This document shows positions 9,364-18,556 of a stretch of 64,000 bases of DNA, in pieces. The stretch covers positions 1,488,001 through 1,552,000 of the forward strand of contig JADKHI010000001.1 in assembly GCA_016721825.1 (NCBI GenBank), in the 5' to 3' direction. How positions within the stretch are numbered: the stretch's first letter is position 1; each line of letters begins with the position of its first letter. The notes beneath the pieces are model-generated. The model saw only the letters and a program-made list of their open reading frames with translations. It was not told the DNA's origin and searched no databases. Source of the DNA: Flavobacteriales bacterium. Lineage in GTDB: Bacteria > Bacteroidota > Bacteroidia > Flavobacteriales_F > PHOS-HE28. The translations under genes and the position numbers were made by a program.

Positions 9364-10101
9364 TTAGAGACCCAGCGCCACCAGGAACGCATCGCGGCGC
9401 CGTGCGCTAACATCCACATGGCTGCCGTCGTCCAGCACCACGTAGCCACCACGCCCACGTACGTATCGTTTCACGCGGGCCAAGTTCACCACATGCGCAT
9501 GGTGGATGCGGAAGAAGCCGTGCGGGGCCAGCATCTCTTCGTACTCGCCCAGATTACGAGTGATCACGTAACGCTTCTTGTCCACCATGTGGAAGGTGGT
9601 GTAGTGGTCATCGGCTTCGCAACGAATGATGTCGGCGATCTCCACCAGTTGCAGGCCTTTGGCCGAGGGCAGTGCGATCCGCTTCACACTGTCCATGCGT
9701 TGCTGCTCGGTCCGCATCAACCCCATGCGTTCACGGTGCGGTGCGTCCAAAAGCAACTTGCGATCGACCGCGCGCACAAGCTCATCTACATGGATGGGTT
9801 TCAGGATATAGTCCAAGGCATAGCGCTTGATCGCATTCAGCGCGTACTGCTCATAGGCGGTCACGAAAACCACGTCGGCCGGTGGCGCGGAGTATCGGTC
9901 CAAGAGGTCGAACCCGTTGCCGTTCGGCATTTCAATGTCCAGGAAGAGCAGGCCCGGTGCATGAACATCGATCGCAGCTTGCGCTTCTTCGATGTTGGCC
10001 ACGGCGGCCACCACGTTCACACGGGGGCAGAACCTCCGCAACAAGCCGCACAGGTTCTCGCGGCTCTCCGGTTCATCGTCCACTACTACCGCATCGATCA
10101 T
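9364..10101 (-). CDS. LytTR-family response regulator
   Basis: 245 aa from the ATG at 10101, which overlaps the stop of the upstream kinase gene by 4 bp (ATGA), a sign of translational coupling; a longer open frame to 10326 is an artefact inside the kinase gene. The receiver domain has the acidic pair in VVVDDEP, phospho-acceptor Asp55 (LLFLDIEMPNGNG), Thr in FVTAYE and Lys in ILKPI. The LytTR domain covers about 145-245, with IIRCEADDHYTTFHM, FFRIHHAHVVNLARV and DVSARRRDAFL. It resembles the BtsR/LytR branch, which pairs with His_kinase-type sensors such as its neighbour. It should act as a DNA-binding regulator of nearby surface genes. Confidence 0.93.
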   Translation of the reverse strand: MIDAVVVDDEPESRENLCGLLRRFCPRVNVVAAVANIEEAQAAIDVHAPGLLFLDIEMPNGNGFDLLDRYSAPPADVVFVTAYEQYALNAIKRYALDYILKPIHVDELVRAVDRKLLLDAPHRERMGLMRTEQQRMDSVKRIALPSAKGLQLVEIADIIRCEADDHYTTFHMVDKKRYVITRNLGEYEEMLAPHGFFRIHHAHVVNLARVKRYVRGRGGYVVLDDGSHVDVSARRRDAFLVALGL

Positions 10102-13013
10102 GTCACTGATGTGTTCGTTCGCTCTACGGGGATCGTCACGCGGACCATTGTCCCTAGCCCGCCGATCCCAGGGTCCAACCGCATGCGGATGTCCATACCG
10201 AACTGCGTATTGAACAGCTTGATGCGCTCCTTCACCAGGTTCAACCCTTCGGATGTATGCTCGTTCTGCTGAGCTCCTTTCGGAGCAGAATGGTTGAGAC
10301 CGACCCCATTGTCCGTGATGGTACACACCAGCCCATCACCGCTCTTGCTGAAGCGGATGCCCAATTCGCCTGCACGATCACGCAAAGGGTTCAGCCCATG
10401 CTTGATCGCGTTCTCCACGAAGGTCTGCAAGAGCATGGTGGGCAATTCGGTATCCAGGGACATGTCGGCATCCACCTCGATCCGTGTGGTAAAGGCCTGG
10501 CGTGTGCGCATCATCTCCAGTCCGGTCTGCTCGCGCAGCATCTCGATCTCTTCGCGCAGCGGAATGAAGTTGAGGCGGGCCACGCGCAAGGTGCGGCGTA
10601 TGTAGCTCGCGAACTGCGCGATGTAGCGGTGTGCCTTGTCGTTGTCCTCATTGATGACGAAGCCTTGGATGGAGTTGAGGCAGTTGAACACGAAATGCGG
10701 ATCGATGCGCGCGCGATGTGCTTGCAATTCCAGTTCCGCCATGGCCCGCGCGTTCCGTTCCCGTTCGCGGCTCGCGCGGACCAGTCGCGCTTGTCTCCGT
10801 TGGAAGATGGCCCACGCCCCGGCGAGAAGCGCCGCAAGTATGCCCCCGAGCGCCCAAGGCCTCTGCCACCAAGGGGTTTCCACTTCGATGGTGATCCGCG
10901 CCACCTGAGCGCCCCACGTTCCCCCAGCCGTGCGCGCCTGGATGGAAACCGCGTATGTACCTGGCGTGGCGCGCGGGATCGTGATCATGTTCGCTGTGGT
11001 GTATCGCCACAGTGCTCCTTCAGCTAGCCGATAGCGATAGGTGATCCGTCCATCACTGCGCATATGGAACGCGATGAAGGCGATGCTGATGTCGTTCCGG
11101 TCGTAGGGCACTGTGTACCTCCCGGTCAGCAGCGTGTCGTTCCCATTGAAGCGGATGCCTGTGATGCGCATGGGAAAGTCGTCCTTCTCCATGTCGCCAG
11201 CGCGCCCCAACATGAACAAGCCCTTGTGCGTTGCTATCCAAAGGCTGTCCCCTCGCACCAACACATCACGCACCTCGTTGTCCGGCAAGCCATCGGCCAT
11301 GGTGAAGTTGCGTACCCGCCACATGCCGCCTTCCGCAACAAGTCGATCCAGGCCCCGTGCGGTGCAGATCCATAGACGACCGCTATCGTCCTCTCGCAAC
11401 CGTCCACAGATATTGCTCGATAGTCCATCCTGTTCAGCGGTCAACCAGGACAAGGCGCCATCGGCCGACTGCAGGAGGATACCCTTGCCGTGCGTACCGA
11501 CGACCAACGTGCCGTTCGCGCACAACAGCATATCCGTAACGCGCACACCAGCGAGCGCATCTATGAGACGATCGTAGCCCACCGTATCCGCTCCGATCAT
11601 CCGAAGGCCGTTCAGGGTTCCCATCAACAATGCTCCGCGCGCGTCCTTTAGCAACGCGGTGCAGCGCTCATCCACCAAGGTGTCCAGCACCTCGCCGTTC
11701 GCGGGCGAGGCATGGTAAACGGCTGAGGACGTCCCGATCAAAAGCTCGCCATTGCTGTCCATGATCAGCGCCTTGCTGGCACCGAACTGGGGCCAATGGG
11801 TGATCCCGCCTAGTTCATCCGACCGGAGCAGGCCCGCATCAGAGATGAAAATGCGGTCACGGCCGTTGGATACCGCGCGCAGCACACGCACCCCGCCCTT
11901 CGGCGACGTACCGAAGATGTTCGCGATAGCTCCTGGCCTGACCCGATCGATCGTCAATTCCCCCGTGCCGACCTGCACCGCGCCTGGACCATCAGCGACC
12001 ACGCAATGCAGGTCGTTCGAGGAAAGCCCATCGCTCACATCGAATAGCTGATCATGGACGCTCACGAGTTTGAAAACCCCATCGATATGCGAAGCGAACC
12101 ACAACACGCCTTCCTGATCCATGATGCATTGCGCCACGGAAGCGCTCGGTGCGAACCGCTCGGGCACATCCGACATGATGTTATTGGTTGCGAACCTGAA
12201 CACGCCGTTCGCTGGTGTACAGACCCAAAGCCCACCCACGCGGTCCAGGCTGGCCCGGTTCAATCCATACGTGAAAGCCACGCGCTGCGCAACCCGCGCT
12301 TGCTGATCCGTGAAGGAGATGCGCAGCAATTCCGGCCCCGTATGTATGAGCACCTCATCGCCCAGGTCGGCGACATGCTGTATCGCCGGTATCTCCCTTG
12401 AACCCTCGCTCATAACCCTTTCCCAGGGTTTGCCGGGTAAGCGACGATGCAGCCCCTCTCTGTTCAAGGCCCAAAGGTCCGTGCCGACGGTCCGTATCCA
12501 GTACAAGCCGTTCGTGCCCTCGGGCAAAGGCAGGGGTATCAAGGCCTCCCCTGTATACCGGTAAGTGCCCTCCGAGCTCACCACCTTCACATCACCTGCT
12601 GCCGGATCGGGTTTGATCCCCAAGGCCGCAGCGGAGGTTGCCAGCTTGTTCAGTGAGCGATCGTTGGTCGGTGTATGGAAGATGCCGTCCTTCAAAAAGC
12701 ACAAGGGACCTTGGAACGTCTGGACCCACAGTCGACCGAACTGGTCAAGTACCAAGCCCAGGACCTCGTTGCTTGGCAGTCCATCGTTGGTAGTGAAGTT
12801 CGTGAACGTCGTTCCATCGAAGCGCGATAGTCCTGCAGCTGTGCCGAACCATAAGTAGCCCGCACTGTCCTGCTGCACGCAATAGACCGTGGAACCGGCC
12901 AGCCCATGCTCCACATCGTAGTGGCGGTAAGGGCGATGCTGCGCCGTGACCCCGATGGTCAGAAAGACAAGCCCTAAGCATGCCCATGTTCGTTCCCAGC
13001 TTCTGCTTTGCAT
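10098..13013 (-). CDS. Reg_prop/Y_Y_Y sensor histidine kinase (LytS-like)
   Basis: 971 aa from the ATG at 13013, chosen because MQSRSWERTWACLGLVFLTIGVTAQ reads as a signal peptide. Two-component-regulator propeller repeats fill about residues 25-620 (GYLWFGTAAGLSRFDG, LWVCTPANGVFRF, GRLWICTARGLDRL). A Y_Y_Y domain (about 640-720) and one membrane helix (WALGGILAALLAGAWAIF) follow, then a His_kinase domain with the phospho-acceptor in DPHFVFNCLNSIQ (His773) and an HATPase domain (FVENAIKHG, DNGVGLN). In Bacteroidota the propeller/Y_Y_Y sensor often detects a periplasmic ligand such as an oligosaccharide, but the ligand here is unknown. It overlaps its regulator by 4 bp. Confidence 0.93.
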   Translation of the reverse strand: MQSRSWERTWACLGLVFLTIGVTAQHRPYRHYDVEHGLAGSTVYCVQQDSAGYLWFGTAAGLSRFDGTTFTNFTTNDGLPSNEVLGLVLDQFGRLWVQTFQGPLCFLKDGIFHTPTNDRSLNKLATSAAALGIKPDPAAGDVKVVSSEGTYRYTGEALIPLPLPEGTNGLYWIRTVGTDLWALNREGLHRRLPGKPWERVMSEGSREIPAIQHVADLGDEVLIHTGPELLRISFTDQQARVAQRVAFTYGLNRASLDRVGGLWVCTPANGVFRFATNNIMSDVPERFAPSASVAQCIMDQEGVLWFASHIDGVFKLVSVHDQLFDVSDGLSSNDLHCVVADGPGAVQVGTGELTIDRVRPGAIANIFGTSPKGGVRVLRAVSNGRDRIFISDAGLLRSDELGGITHWPQFGASKALIMDSNGELLIGTSSAVYHASPANGEVLDTLVDERCTALLKDARGALLMGTLNGLRMIGADTVGYDRLIDALAGVRVTDMLLCANGTLVVGTHGKGILLQSADGALSWLTAEQDGLSSNICGRLREDDSGRLWICTARGLDRLVAEGGMWRVRNFTMADGLPDNEVRDVLVRGDSLWIATHKGLFMLGRAGDMEKDDFPMRITGIRFNGNDTLLTGRYTVPYDRNDISIAFIAFHMRSDGRITYRYRLAEGALWRYTTANMITIPRATPGTYAVSIQARTAGGTWGAQVARITIEVETPWWQRPWALGGILAALLAGAWAIFQRRQARLVRASRERERNARAMAELELQAHRARIDPHFVFNCLNSIQGFVINEDNDKAHRYIAQFASYIRRTLRVARLNFIPLREEIEMLREQTGLEMMRTRQAFTTRIEVDADMSLDTELPTMLLQTFVENAIKHGLNPLRDRAGELGIRFSKSGDGLVCTITDNGVGLNHSAPKGAQQNEHTSEGLNLVKERIKLFNTQFGMDIRMRLDPGIGGLGTMVRVTIPVERTNTSVT

Positions 13014-13187
13014 CACCAAACCACAAGTTGCACAAGGAAAGTCGTTCGTGATGCACACCTGCGCAAAGGAACCGCACGGTTACGGTGAAGGGATCCTTAA
13101 CATCGGGAAACCTATGGTGCGGACGAAGTAGGCCCCACCAAGGTATTGGATGATGGAACAGAGGTCGGTCCCTTAAATTCGCGGATC

Positions 13188-13652
13188 ATGCAGAACATCT
13201 TCGATCGCTCGGTCTGCGACGCGAACGTCGCCCGCATCAATAAGCTCACCGCGACCACCAAACCGCAATGGGGCAAAATGAACTCGGCCCAGATGCTGGC
13301 GCACGTAAGCAAACCCTATGAGATGGTGTGCGACCCGAACTATGGGGCCACACACAAGCGACCGAATGCCGTTGTCCGCTTCCTGCTGAAGCGCTTTCTG
13401 AAACCGATCGTGGTGGGGCCGAAGCCCTACGCGAAGAACTCACGCACGGCACCCGAGTTCATTGTTGCCGATGAACGCGTGCTCGAGACCGAACGCAAGC
13501 GGATCATCGACCACATCAACCAAGTACAGGCCTGGGGCACCAAGCACTTCGAAGGCAAGGACAACCATAGCTTCGGCGTGATGACGGCACAAGAATGGAA
13601 CAACCTGTTCGCGAAGCACCTGGAGCATCACCTTGGGCAATTCGGGGTCTGA
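13188..13652 (+). CDS. DUF1569 (DinB-like) protein
   Basis: 154 aa from the ATG at 13188; an in-frame ATG at 13146 would add 14 residues with no family match. The sequence FDRSVCDANVARINKLT, WGKMNSAQMLAHVSKPYEM and FGVMTAQEWNNLFAKHLEHHLGQF matches DUF1569 as I remember it, a four-helix DinB-like family. The His of AHVSKP and of HLEHHLGQF are where metal ligands sit in DinB-like folds. Its biochemical role is unknown. A TAAATTCG element lies at 13174-13181, seven bases before the start codon, so the transcript leader could be very short. It stands alone between two regulator operons. Confidence 0.75.
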   Translation: MQNIFDRSVCDANVARINKLTATTKPQWGKMNSAQMLAHVSKPYEMVCDPNYGATHKRPNAVVRFLLKRFLKPIVVGPKPYAKNSRTAPEFIVADERVLETERKRIIDHINQVQAWGTKHFEGKDNHSFGVMTAQEWNNLFAKHLEHHLGQFGV

Positions 13653-13704
13653 TCCTTGTCCCTATCGCCCTTCTCCGCTCATTCCTCGGCGTGAGGGACC
13701 TTGG

Positions 13705-14409
13705 TCATCTGACTTTCCAGCGACGCACCAGTTCACGCCGGTGAGTACGACCCACGGGCAACAGTTGTTCACCAACTTGCACCGCACGTTCGCGCAGTGA
13801 AGTGACCCTGCGCAGATCGACCAAGTAGCTCCGATGGATCCGCACCAGATGCGGCGATGCCAGTCGTTCTTCCATGGCCGCAAGAGAAGAGAACACGATA
13901 TACCGACGATCGGCCGTGTGCAATGTGCAGGAGTTATCATCAGCTTCCACATACCAAATAGCATCGATGAGCACCTTGACCAGAGCGCCACGGTCCCGTA
14001 CAAGGAAGGTTCTTGAAGGTTGTACTGTCGGAGGTTGCTTCGCGAGACGGGCAAGAACCACTGCCAACTGAGCGCGTAGGTCCTCTATTTCGAAGGGCTT
14101 GATGATGTAACCTTCCGGCCGTGTGGCGGTGGCGCGCTCCAGGGTGCCCGGGTCCGCATGGGAGGTGACGAATATGAACGGCACGCCAAGGTCCTGCAGC
14201 TCAGTGGCCACTGCTACGCCGTCGGGTCCAGCGTTCAACCGGATATCCAACAACACCAGATCCGGCCGTTGCTTCCGTACTGCCCGCAAGGCGGAAGCCG
14301 CATCGTGCGCTCGGCCCTGCACGATATGGCCAAGCTCATCCAGCATGTTCGCTAGATCCTCCGCGATCAGCGGTTCATCCTCTACGATGAGCATCGCTGC
14401 GCGATCCAT
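13705..14409 (-). CDS. LytTR-family response regulator
   Basis: 234 aa from the ATG at 14409, 2 bp after the kinase stop; a TTG at 14415 would overlap it. The receiver domain has LIVEDEP, phospho-acceptor Asp55 (LVLLDIRLNAGPDG), FVTSHAD and IIKPF. The LytTR domain (about 130-234) contains IWYVEADDNSCTLHT, LVRIHRSYLVDLRRV and LPVGRTHRREL. It is a paralogue of 1775-2515, and the adjacent kinases are paralogous too, so the pair looks duplicated. It is the last gene of a three-gene unit with the kinase and the secreted propeller protein. Confidence 0.93.
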   Translation of the reverse strand: MDRAAMLIVEDEPLIAEDLANMLDELGHIVQGRAHDAASALRAVRKQRPDLVLLDIRLNAGPDGVAVATELQDLGVPFIFVTSHADPGTLERATATRPEGYIIKPFEIEDLRAQLAVVLARLAKQPPTVQPSRTFLVRDRGALVKVLIDAIWYVEADDNSCTLHTADRRYIVFSSLAAMEERLASPHLVRIHRSYLVDLRRVTSLRERAVQVGEQLLPVGRTHRRELVRRWKVR

Positions 14410-14411
14410 GT

Positions 14412-16241
14412 TCAATTGGCAAGCTTGTAGTTGCGGATGCGCATGCTTACGGCAGTGCCGTTCCTGTTCTCCACATGGTGCTCCGCCTGGAGCTTCTCCG
14501 CAAAGGTGCGCAGCATGCCCGTTCCGAAACCAGTGGGAGCCTGGTATGGTGCAATATCATCAGGCATTCCGATACCATCATCACCGACCGACAAGTGCAG
14601 CCCATCGGAACGCAAGTGCAGACTTACACAAATGGTGCCCTGCCGCTCAGCGGGAAATGCGTGCTTAAGGGCATTGAGGATGAGCTCATTTAGGATGAGG
14701 CCTATGGGGATGGCCGTGTCCACATCCAAGCACAGGGTCGGCACCTCCACCCGGATGGTGATGCGTGATGGGTCGATGCCGTGGCTCTGCAGCAGTCCGC
14801 GCGCCAGCTTCTCCACGTAACCAGCCATGTCAATGCCGCCGGTATCATCGACCTGATACAGGCCCTGATGGATGAGCGCCATGCTGCGCACGCGGTCCTG
14901 GCTGTCCCGCACGGCCTCCCGTGCGGCTGGGTCCTGGATGCTACGGCCCTGCATGCGCAGAAGGCCGCCCACGATCTGCAGGTTGTTCTTCACCCGGTGG
15001 TGCACTTCGCGCAGCAGCAGGTCCTTGTCCTTCAGCGCCTGTTCGATCACACTGTTCTTCCGTTGCAGCTGACGGGCCTGCCTACGCTCGTTGCGGCGAA
15101 TGCGCAAGAGCACCGCACCGGCCCCCACCAACAGGATGAACGCCGCCGCGCCCAAGCCTATTTGCAAGCGCTGTCGCGCGATGACCGCATTGCCCTGTGC
15201 AAGCTCGGCATCCTTCCGGGCACTGTCATAACGCTCCTGCGCTTCGGCTATCAATGCGGCGTTGCGTAGCGAACGAAGACTGTCGTTCCACAGCATATGG
15301 AAGCGCAGGTGAACGATCGCGCTGTCCGGCCGGCCCCGCAACTGGTCCAGTTCGCTCAGAGCCAGGTAGGTCCTGCTACGTTCCATGTCGAAGCTGCCCA
15401 TCTCGGCAAAGCGCAAGGCCGTGCGAAGAGCACTGTCCGCACGGTCATATTGCGCTTGCTCGGTAGCGTGAATACCCATGCGTAATAGGATGCGCGTGCG
15501 CACGATGGCATCGGTGCTCAAGTCCTGGTCCGCGAACGCATCACGGTATAGGGCGATGGCTTGAGCTTCCAAGCCTTGCTCCAAGAGCACGCCTGCTTCG
15601 GCAGCACGTGTTTCAGCAGCATGCTCTGAAAGGCCGGTGCGGTCCATGCTGAGCGCTGAGCGTTCGTAGCAGGCCACCGCACTGTCACGCATACCAAGTG
15701 CGTGGTACGTGTCAGCCAAGCTGCTCAGTACCCCGGCTGACCAAATGCCTTGACCTGTGGCCTCGAAGCCTTCGATCGCACGGATGTATTCGCGCCTCGC
15801 CCGTTCCCAACGCTTGGCGCTGGCATGCACGGTCGCAATGTTGGCATGCAGCATCGGCGTTGAGCGTTCATCACCGAGTTGTTCATACAAGGTCAGTGCC
15901 TGCAGAAAGTGGGGCAAGGCTTCCGCATCATGACCCTTCACCATGCTCGCCTGGCCCAACATGCTTTCCGCCACAGCGAGAAAGCGCAGATCGTTAGACG
16001 TTCGCGCTATAGCCTGATATGCACGGGCATACGCCAGAGCTGAGTCCGGACGTTCGTACACTTCAATTTGGAACAGCTCGTTGAGGACGGGAAGTCGGGA
16101 ACGGTCATGTGGGAGCGTGTGCAAAACGCGCAACAGACTATCCGGCTGTGCGCCGACCATATAAGGGAAGAGCAGGACGAAGAGAGCCAACAGGGTTTGC
16201 CTGGTGGCACGTTCACGAACAGGGAACGAACGATCGGTCAT
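14412..16241 (-). CDS. TPR-containing sensor histidine kinase (HisKA_2 type)
   Basis: 609 aa. A signal or anchor segment (TLLALFVLLFPYMVGAQ) precedes TPR-like repeats (about 35-340). A membrane helix (about 360-380), a linker and a HisKA_2 motif (REVHHRVKNNLQIV, His414/415) follow, then an HATPase domain with LILNELILNALKHAF, GDDGIGMPD and GFGTGML. The start codon overlaps the stop of the upstream propeller gene by 4 bp (ATGA), so translation of the secreted protein and the kinase is coupled. The kinase should phosphorylate the LytTR regulator that begins 2 bp after its stop. Confidence 0.93.
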   Translation of the reverse strand: MTDRSFPVRERATRQTLLALFVLLFPYMVGAQPDSLLRVLHTLPHDRSRLPVLNELFQIEVYERPDSALAYARAYQAIARTSNDLRFLAVAESMLGQASMVKGHDAEALPHFLQALTLYEQLGDERSTPMLHANIATVHASAKRWERARREYIRAIEGFEATGQGIWSAGVLSSLADTYHALGMRDSAVACYERSALSMDRTGLSEHAAETRAAEAGVLLEQGLEAQAIALYRDAFADQDLSTDAIVRTRILLRMGIHATEQAQYDRADSALRTALRFAEMGSFDMERSRTYLALSELDQLRGRPDSAIVHLRFHMLWNDSLRSLRNAALIAEAQERYDSARKDAELAQGNAVIARQRLQIGLGAAAFILLVGAGAVLLRIRRNERRQARQLQRKNSVIEQALKDKDLLLREVHHRVKNNLQIVGGLLRMQGRSIQDPAAREAVRDSQDRVRSMALIHQGLYQVDDTGGIDMAGYVEKLARGLLQSHGIDPSRITIRVEVPTLCLDVDTAIPIGLILNELILNALKHAFPAERQGTICVSLHLRSDGLHLSVGDDGIGMPDDIAPYQAPTGFGTGMLRTFAEKLQAEHHVENRNGTAVSMRIRNYKLAN

Positions 16242-18409
16242 GGCAGCTGTTCGCTGCGCGTGTTGGTGGGCACGGAGCCGCCGATAGTGAGCAACAACCG
16301 ATCGCGGTCGTTACCCGCACCGGTGTACTTCACCAACCCGTCGAGGGTCACGTCCTCTGGCCAATATCCGGGAAGTGTGGCGGTCGGGGATACGCCTCCA
16401 ATGCGTTGCAGGATAGGGTCGCGGTCGTTGTTCCCACCTGTGTACTTGATCACATCATCGAAGAGCGCGTTGCCTTGCCACAGCACGTGTGCGGTACCCA
16501 CATCATGGCGAGCTTCGATGCCGAAGGTGGGTGTGCTGGCAAGCGTGAGGTCCACGTTGGTGGCCATGCTGCTGAGAGCGATCGGAAGGGCCGTCATCAC
16601 CCCCAAGTGGTTGCGGTGGCGGAGGGCCACATGATAGGAGCCCACAGGCTGGCAAAAGGCCACGGGTGACACACCATCTTCAGCGACCACCTCACCATCG
16701 CGTCGCAAGAGGGCAGCGCGACGACCCACCACGGAATCATTGAGCACTGCATCACGCAACTCCACCACCACCCAGTCCACGATGGCGCTGGACAATGTTG
16801 ATGTCAACACCAAGGGCGTCGTGGTGGCAGGCTCATCCAACGTGAAGCCCATGGCGGTATATGGTTCCTGCAACGGGATGAACCCTTGGCTGCGCAGCAG
16901 GTCGGACATGGGTAGGAAGTCCGCTGGCGTGTGTGCACCTTCCAAGATGGCCTTGAGCGTCACCTTCACTCCGATGCATTCGGGCTTGCTGTACTTGGCT
17001 GTGAAGGCGTCCTGTCCGCCGGCCGGTATCAGAAGGCTGGTGTTCGGTCCGGGATCCATGTCGATGGTCTGACGGAACTCACCGGCCAGGTGCATGGTAC
17101 CCCCTGGTCCGATGGCCAGCGCATGTCCAATGTCGTTCTGAGCGCTTCCGATCGTGTTGCCGAAGAGCAGCACCCCAGCGGCGGTATACCCAAGGAGGTA
17201 CGCATCCCCTCCACCATTGGATACCAGGTTGGCGGTGTTGGCGCTCGGGTCGATGTCCATGGTGCTTCCGAAGAAACCCGTGGCATAGACCGCGCCTACG
17301 GCATCGACACGCACGGCGCGGCCCTCACAGATGAAGCCCGGCAATAGAAAGGCCCATTGGAGGTCGCCGTTGGCATCGAGCTTCCAGAGGTAGGCCGGTT
17401 CGCTGAAGCTACCCGCCAAGGTGAACACACCAGCCCCAGGGTCCATGTCGCTGCTGCTGGTGATCACGCCGGTGTACACGGTGGCTCCCGTCGCATCCAC
17501 CGCGACAGACCGAGCGCGCTCCAACCCGGTTCCACCGGCACGTTTCGCCCATACCAGCACACCGGCGGCGCTCAACTTCCACGCGAACACATCCTGTGCG
17601 CCCAACGAAGTGAGCGGCGAAGTACCGGCACCGGGATCGAAGTCCACTGTATTGCGGAACTCACCGGTAACATGAATTTCACCGGTGGTCGACAGGTCGA
17701 TCCCGAGACCGTTGTCCTCCCCTGATCCACCGACAGCCGCGCCCCAGAGGAACACACCGCTGGCATCGACCTTCTGTACGAAGATGTCGTTCGAGCCATT
17801 GCCGCCGGTCGAGAACACACCAGGGCCGGGATCGAGGTCACTGGTCGTTCCGATGGAACCGGTGGTGTGGATGTTCCCTGCCGCATCCACCGCCACCGAG
17901 GTGCCCACATCGTTGCTGTTGCCACCGAAGATGTGTCCCCAGAGGAACGTACCGTTCGGGTCCAGCTTCAACAACAGCACATCGAAGGTGGTGTTCGCCG
18001 AGGTCACCGTGTTCGTGCCTGCCCCGGGGTCCAGGTCCACTGTACCGCTCACCTTGCCGGTGACGATGACGTTCCCTTGGGTGTCGGTGGTCACACCGAG
18101 ACCTTGGTCCGCACCACCAGCGCCCAAGCTCCGGCCCCATTCGAACTGGCCGATGGGGTTCAGCTTCTGGATGTAGATGTCGGAGCTTCCGTTGCTGGTC
18201 ACGTTGTTCACTCCGGCTCCGGGATCCAGGTCCACGGTAAGGGTGAAACTGCCAACGGTGATGACGGAGCCAGCAGCATCCACTGTTACCGCGAAGGCGA
18301 TCTCCTGTTGTGGGCCACTGACCGGCACTGCCCACTCAAGGCTCTGGGAGAACAGTGCGAACGGCGCAAGGCCAATGGCAGCGTAGAAGCATAAGGGTCG
18401 GTGGTGCAT
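16238..18409 (-). CDS. Secreted SBBP-type beta-propeller with duplicated C-terminal motif
   Basis: 723 aa with a weak signal peptide (CFYAAIGLAPFALFSQS). Residues about 25-460 are tandem ~50-residue repeats of the SBBP/beta-propeller type, with blocks such as SVAVDAAGNIHTTGSIG and LGIDLSTTGEIHVTGEF alternating with DLDPGAG-like turns; such propellers typically bind ligands or partners. The C-terminus lacks a standard type A sorting domain. It ends in two copies of a KYTGxxNDRDxxLxxIGG motif (about 653-676 and 692-715) and a TNTRSEQLP tail. It overlaps the kinase gene by 4 bp, which suggests that the secreted protein belongs to the sensing circuit. Confidence 0.8.
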   Translation of the reverse strand: MHHRPLCFYAAIGLAPFALFSQSLEWAVPVSGPQQEIAFAVTVDAAGSVITVGSFTLTVDLDPGAGVNNVTSNGSSDIYIQKLNPIGQFEWGRSLGAGGADQGLGVTTDTQGNVIVTGKVSGTVDLDPGAGTNTVTSANTTFDVLLLKLDPNGTFLWGHIFGGNSNDVGTSVAVDAAGNIHTTGSIGTTSDLDPGPGVFSTGGNGSNDIFVQKVDASGVFLWGAAVGGSGEDNGLGIDLSTTGEIHVTGEFRNTVDFDPGAGTSPLTSLGAQDVFAWKLSAAGVLVWAKRAGGTGLERARSVAVDATGATVYTGVITSSSDMDPGAGVFTLAGSFSEPAYLWKLDANGDLQWAFLLPGFICEGRAVRVDAVGAVYATGFFGSTMDIDPSANTANLVSNGGGDAYLLGYTAAGVLLFGNTIGSAQNDIGHALAIGPGGTMHLAGEFRQTIDMDPGPNTSLLIPAGGQDAFTAKYSKPECIGVKVTLKAILEGAHTPADFLPMSDLLRSQGFIPLQEPYTAMGFTLDEPATTTPLVLTSTLSSAIVDWVVVELRDAVLNDSVVGRRAALLRRDGEVVAEDGVSPVAFCQPVGSYHVALRHRNHLGVMTALPIALSSMATNVDLTLASTPTFGIEARHDVGTAHVLWQGNALFDDVIKYTGGNNDRDPILQRIGGVSPTATLPGYWPEDVTLDGLVKYTGAGNDRDRLLLTIGGSVPTNTRSEQLP
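16241..16459 (-). other. Duplicated NDRD C-terminal motif region
   Basis: The last 73 codons of the propeller gene encode two ~24-residue units, KYTGGNNDRDPILQRIGG and KYTGAGNDRDRLLLTIGG, separated by a DVTLDG-containing linker. The Asp/Asn-rich, duplicated layout resembles dockerin-type calcium loops in general form only; no homology is claimed. Confidence 0.5.
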
Positions 18410-18556
18410 GGTGAGGTCGCAGAACGTTCCAGGGTTCCGACCTCCAAGCTACCGAGCATGACCTCATGTCCGGAAAGCAACCGGGCGAACGACCGGTGGA
18501 TCGATGTGAACGGATGTTGATAAGCGCTCCTCCTTGCAGGCGAGGACCCGTGGCCC

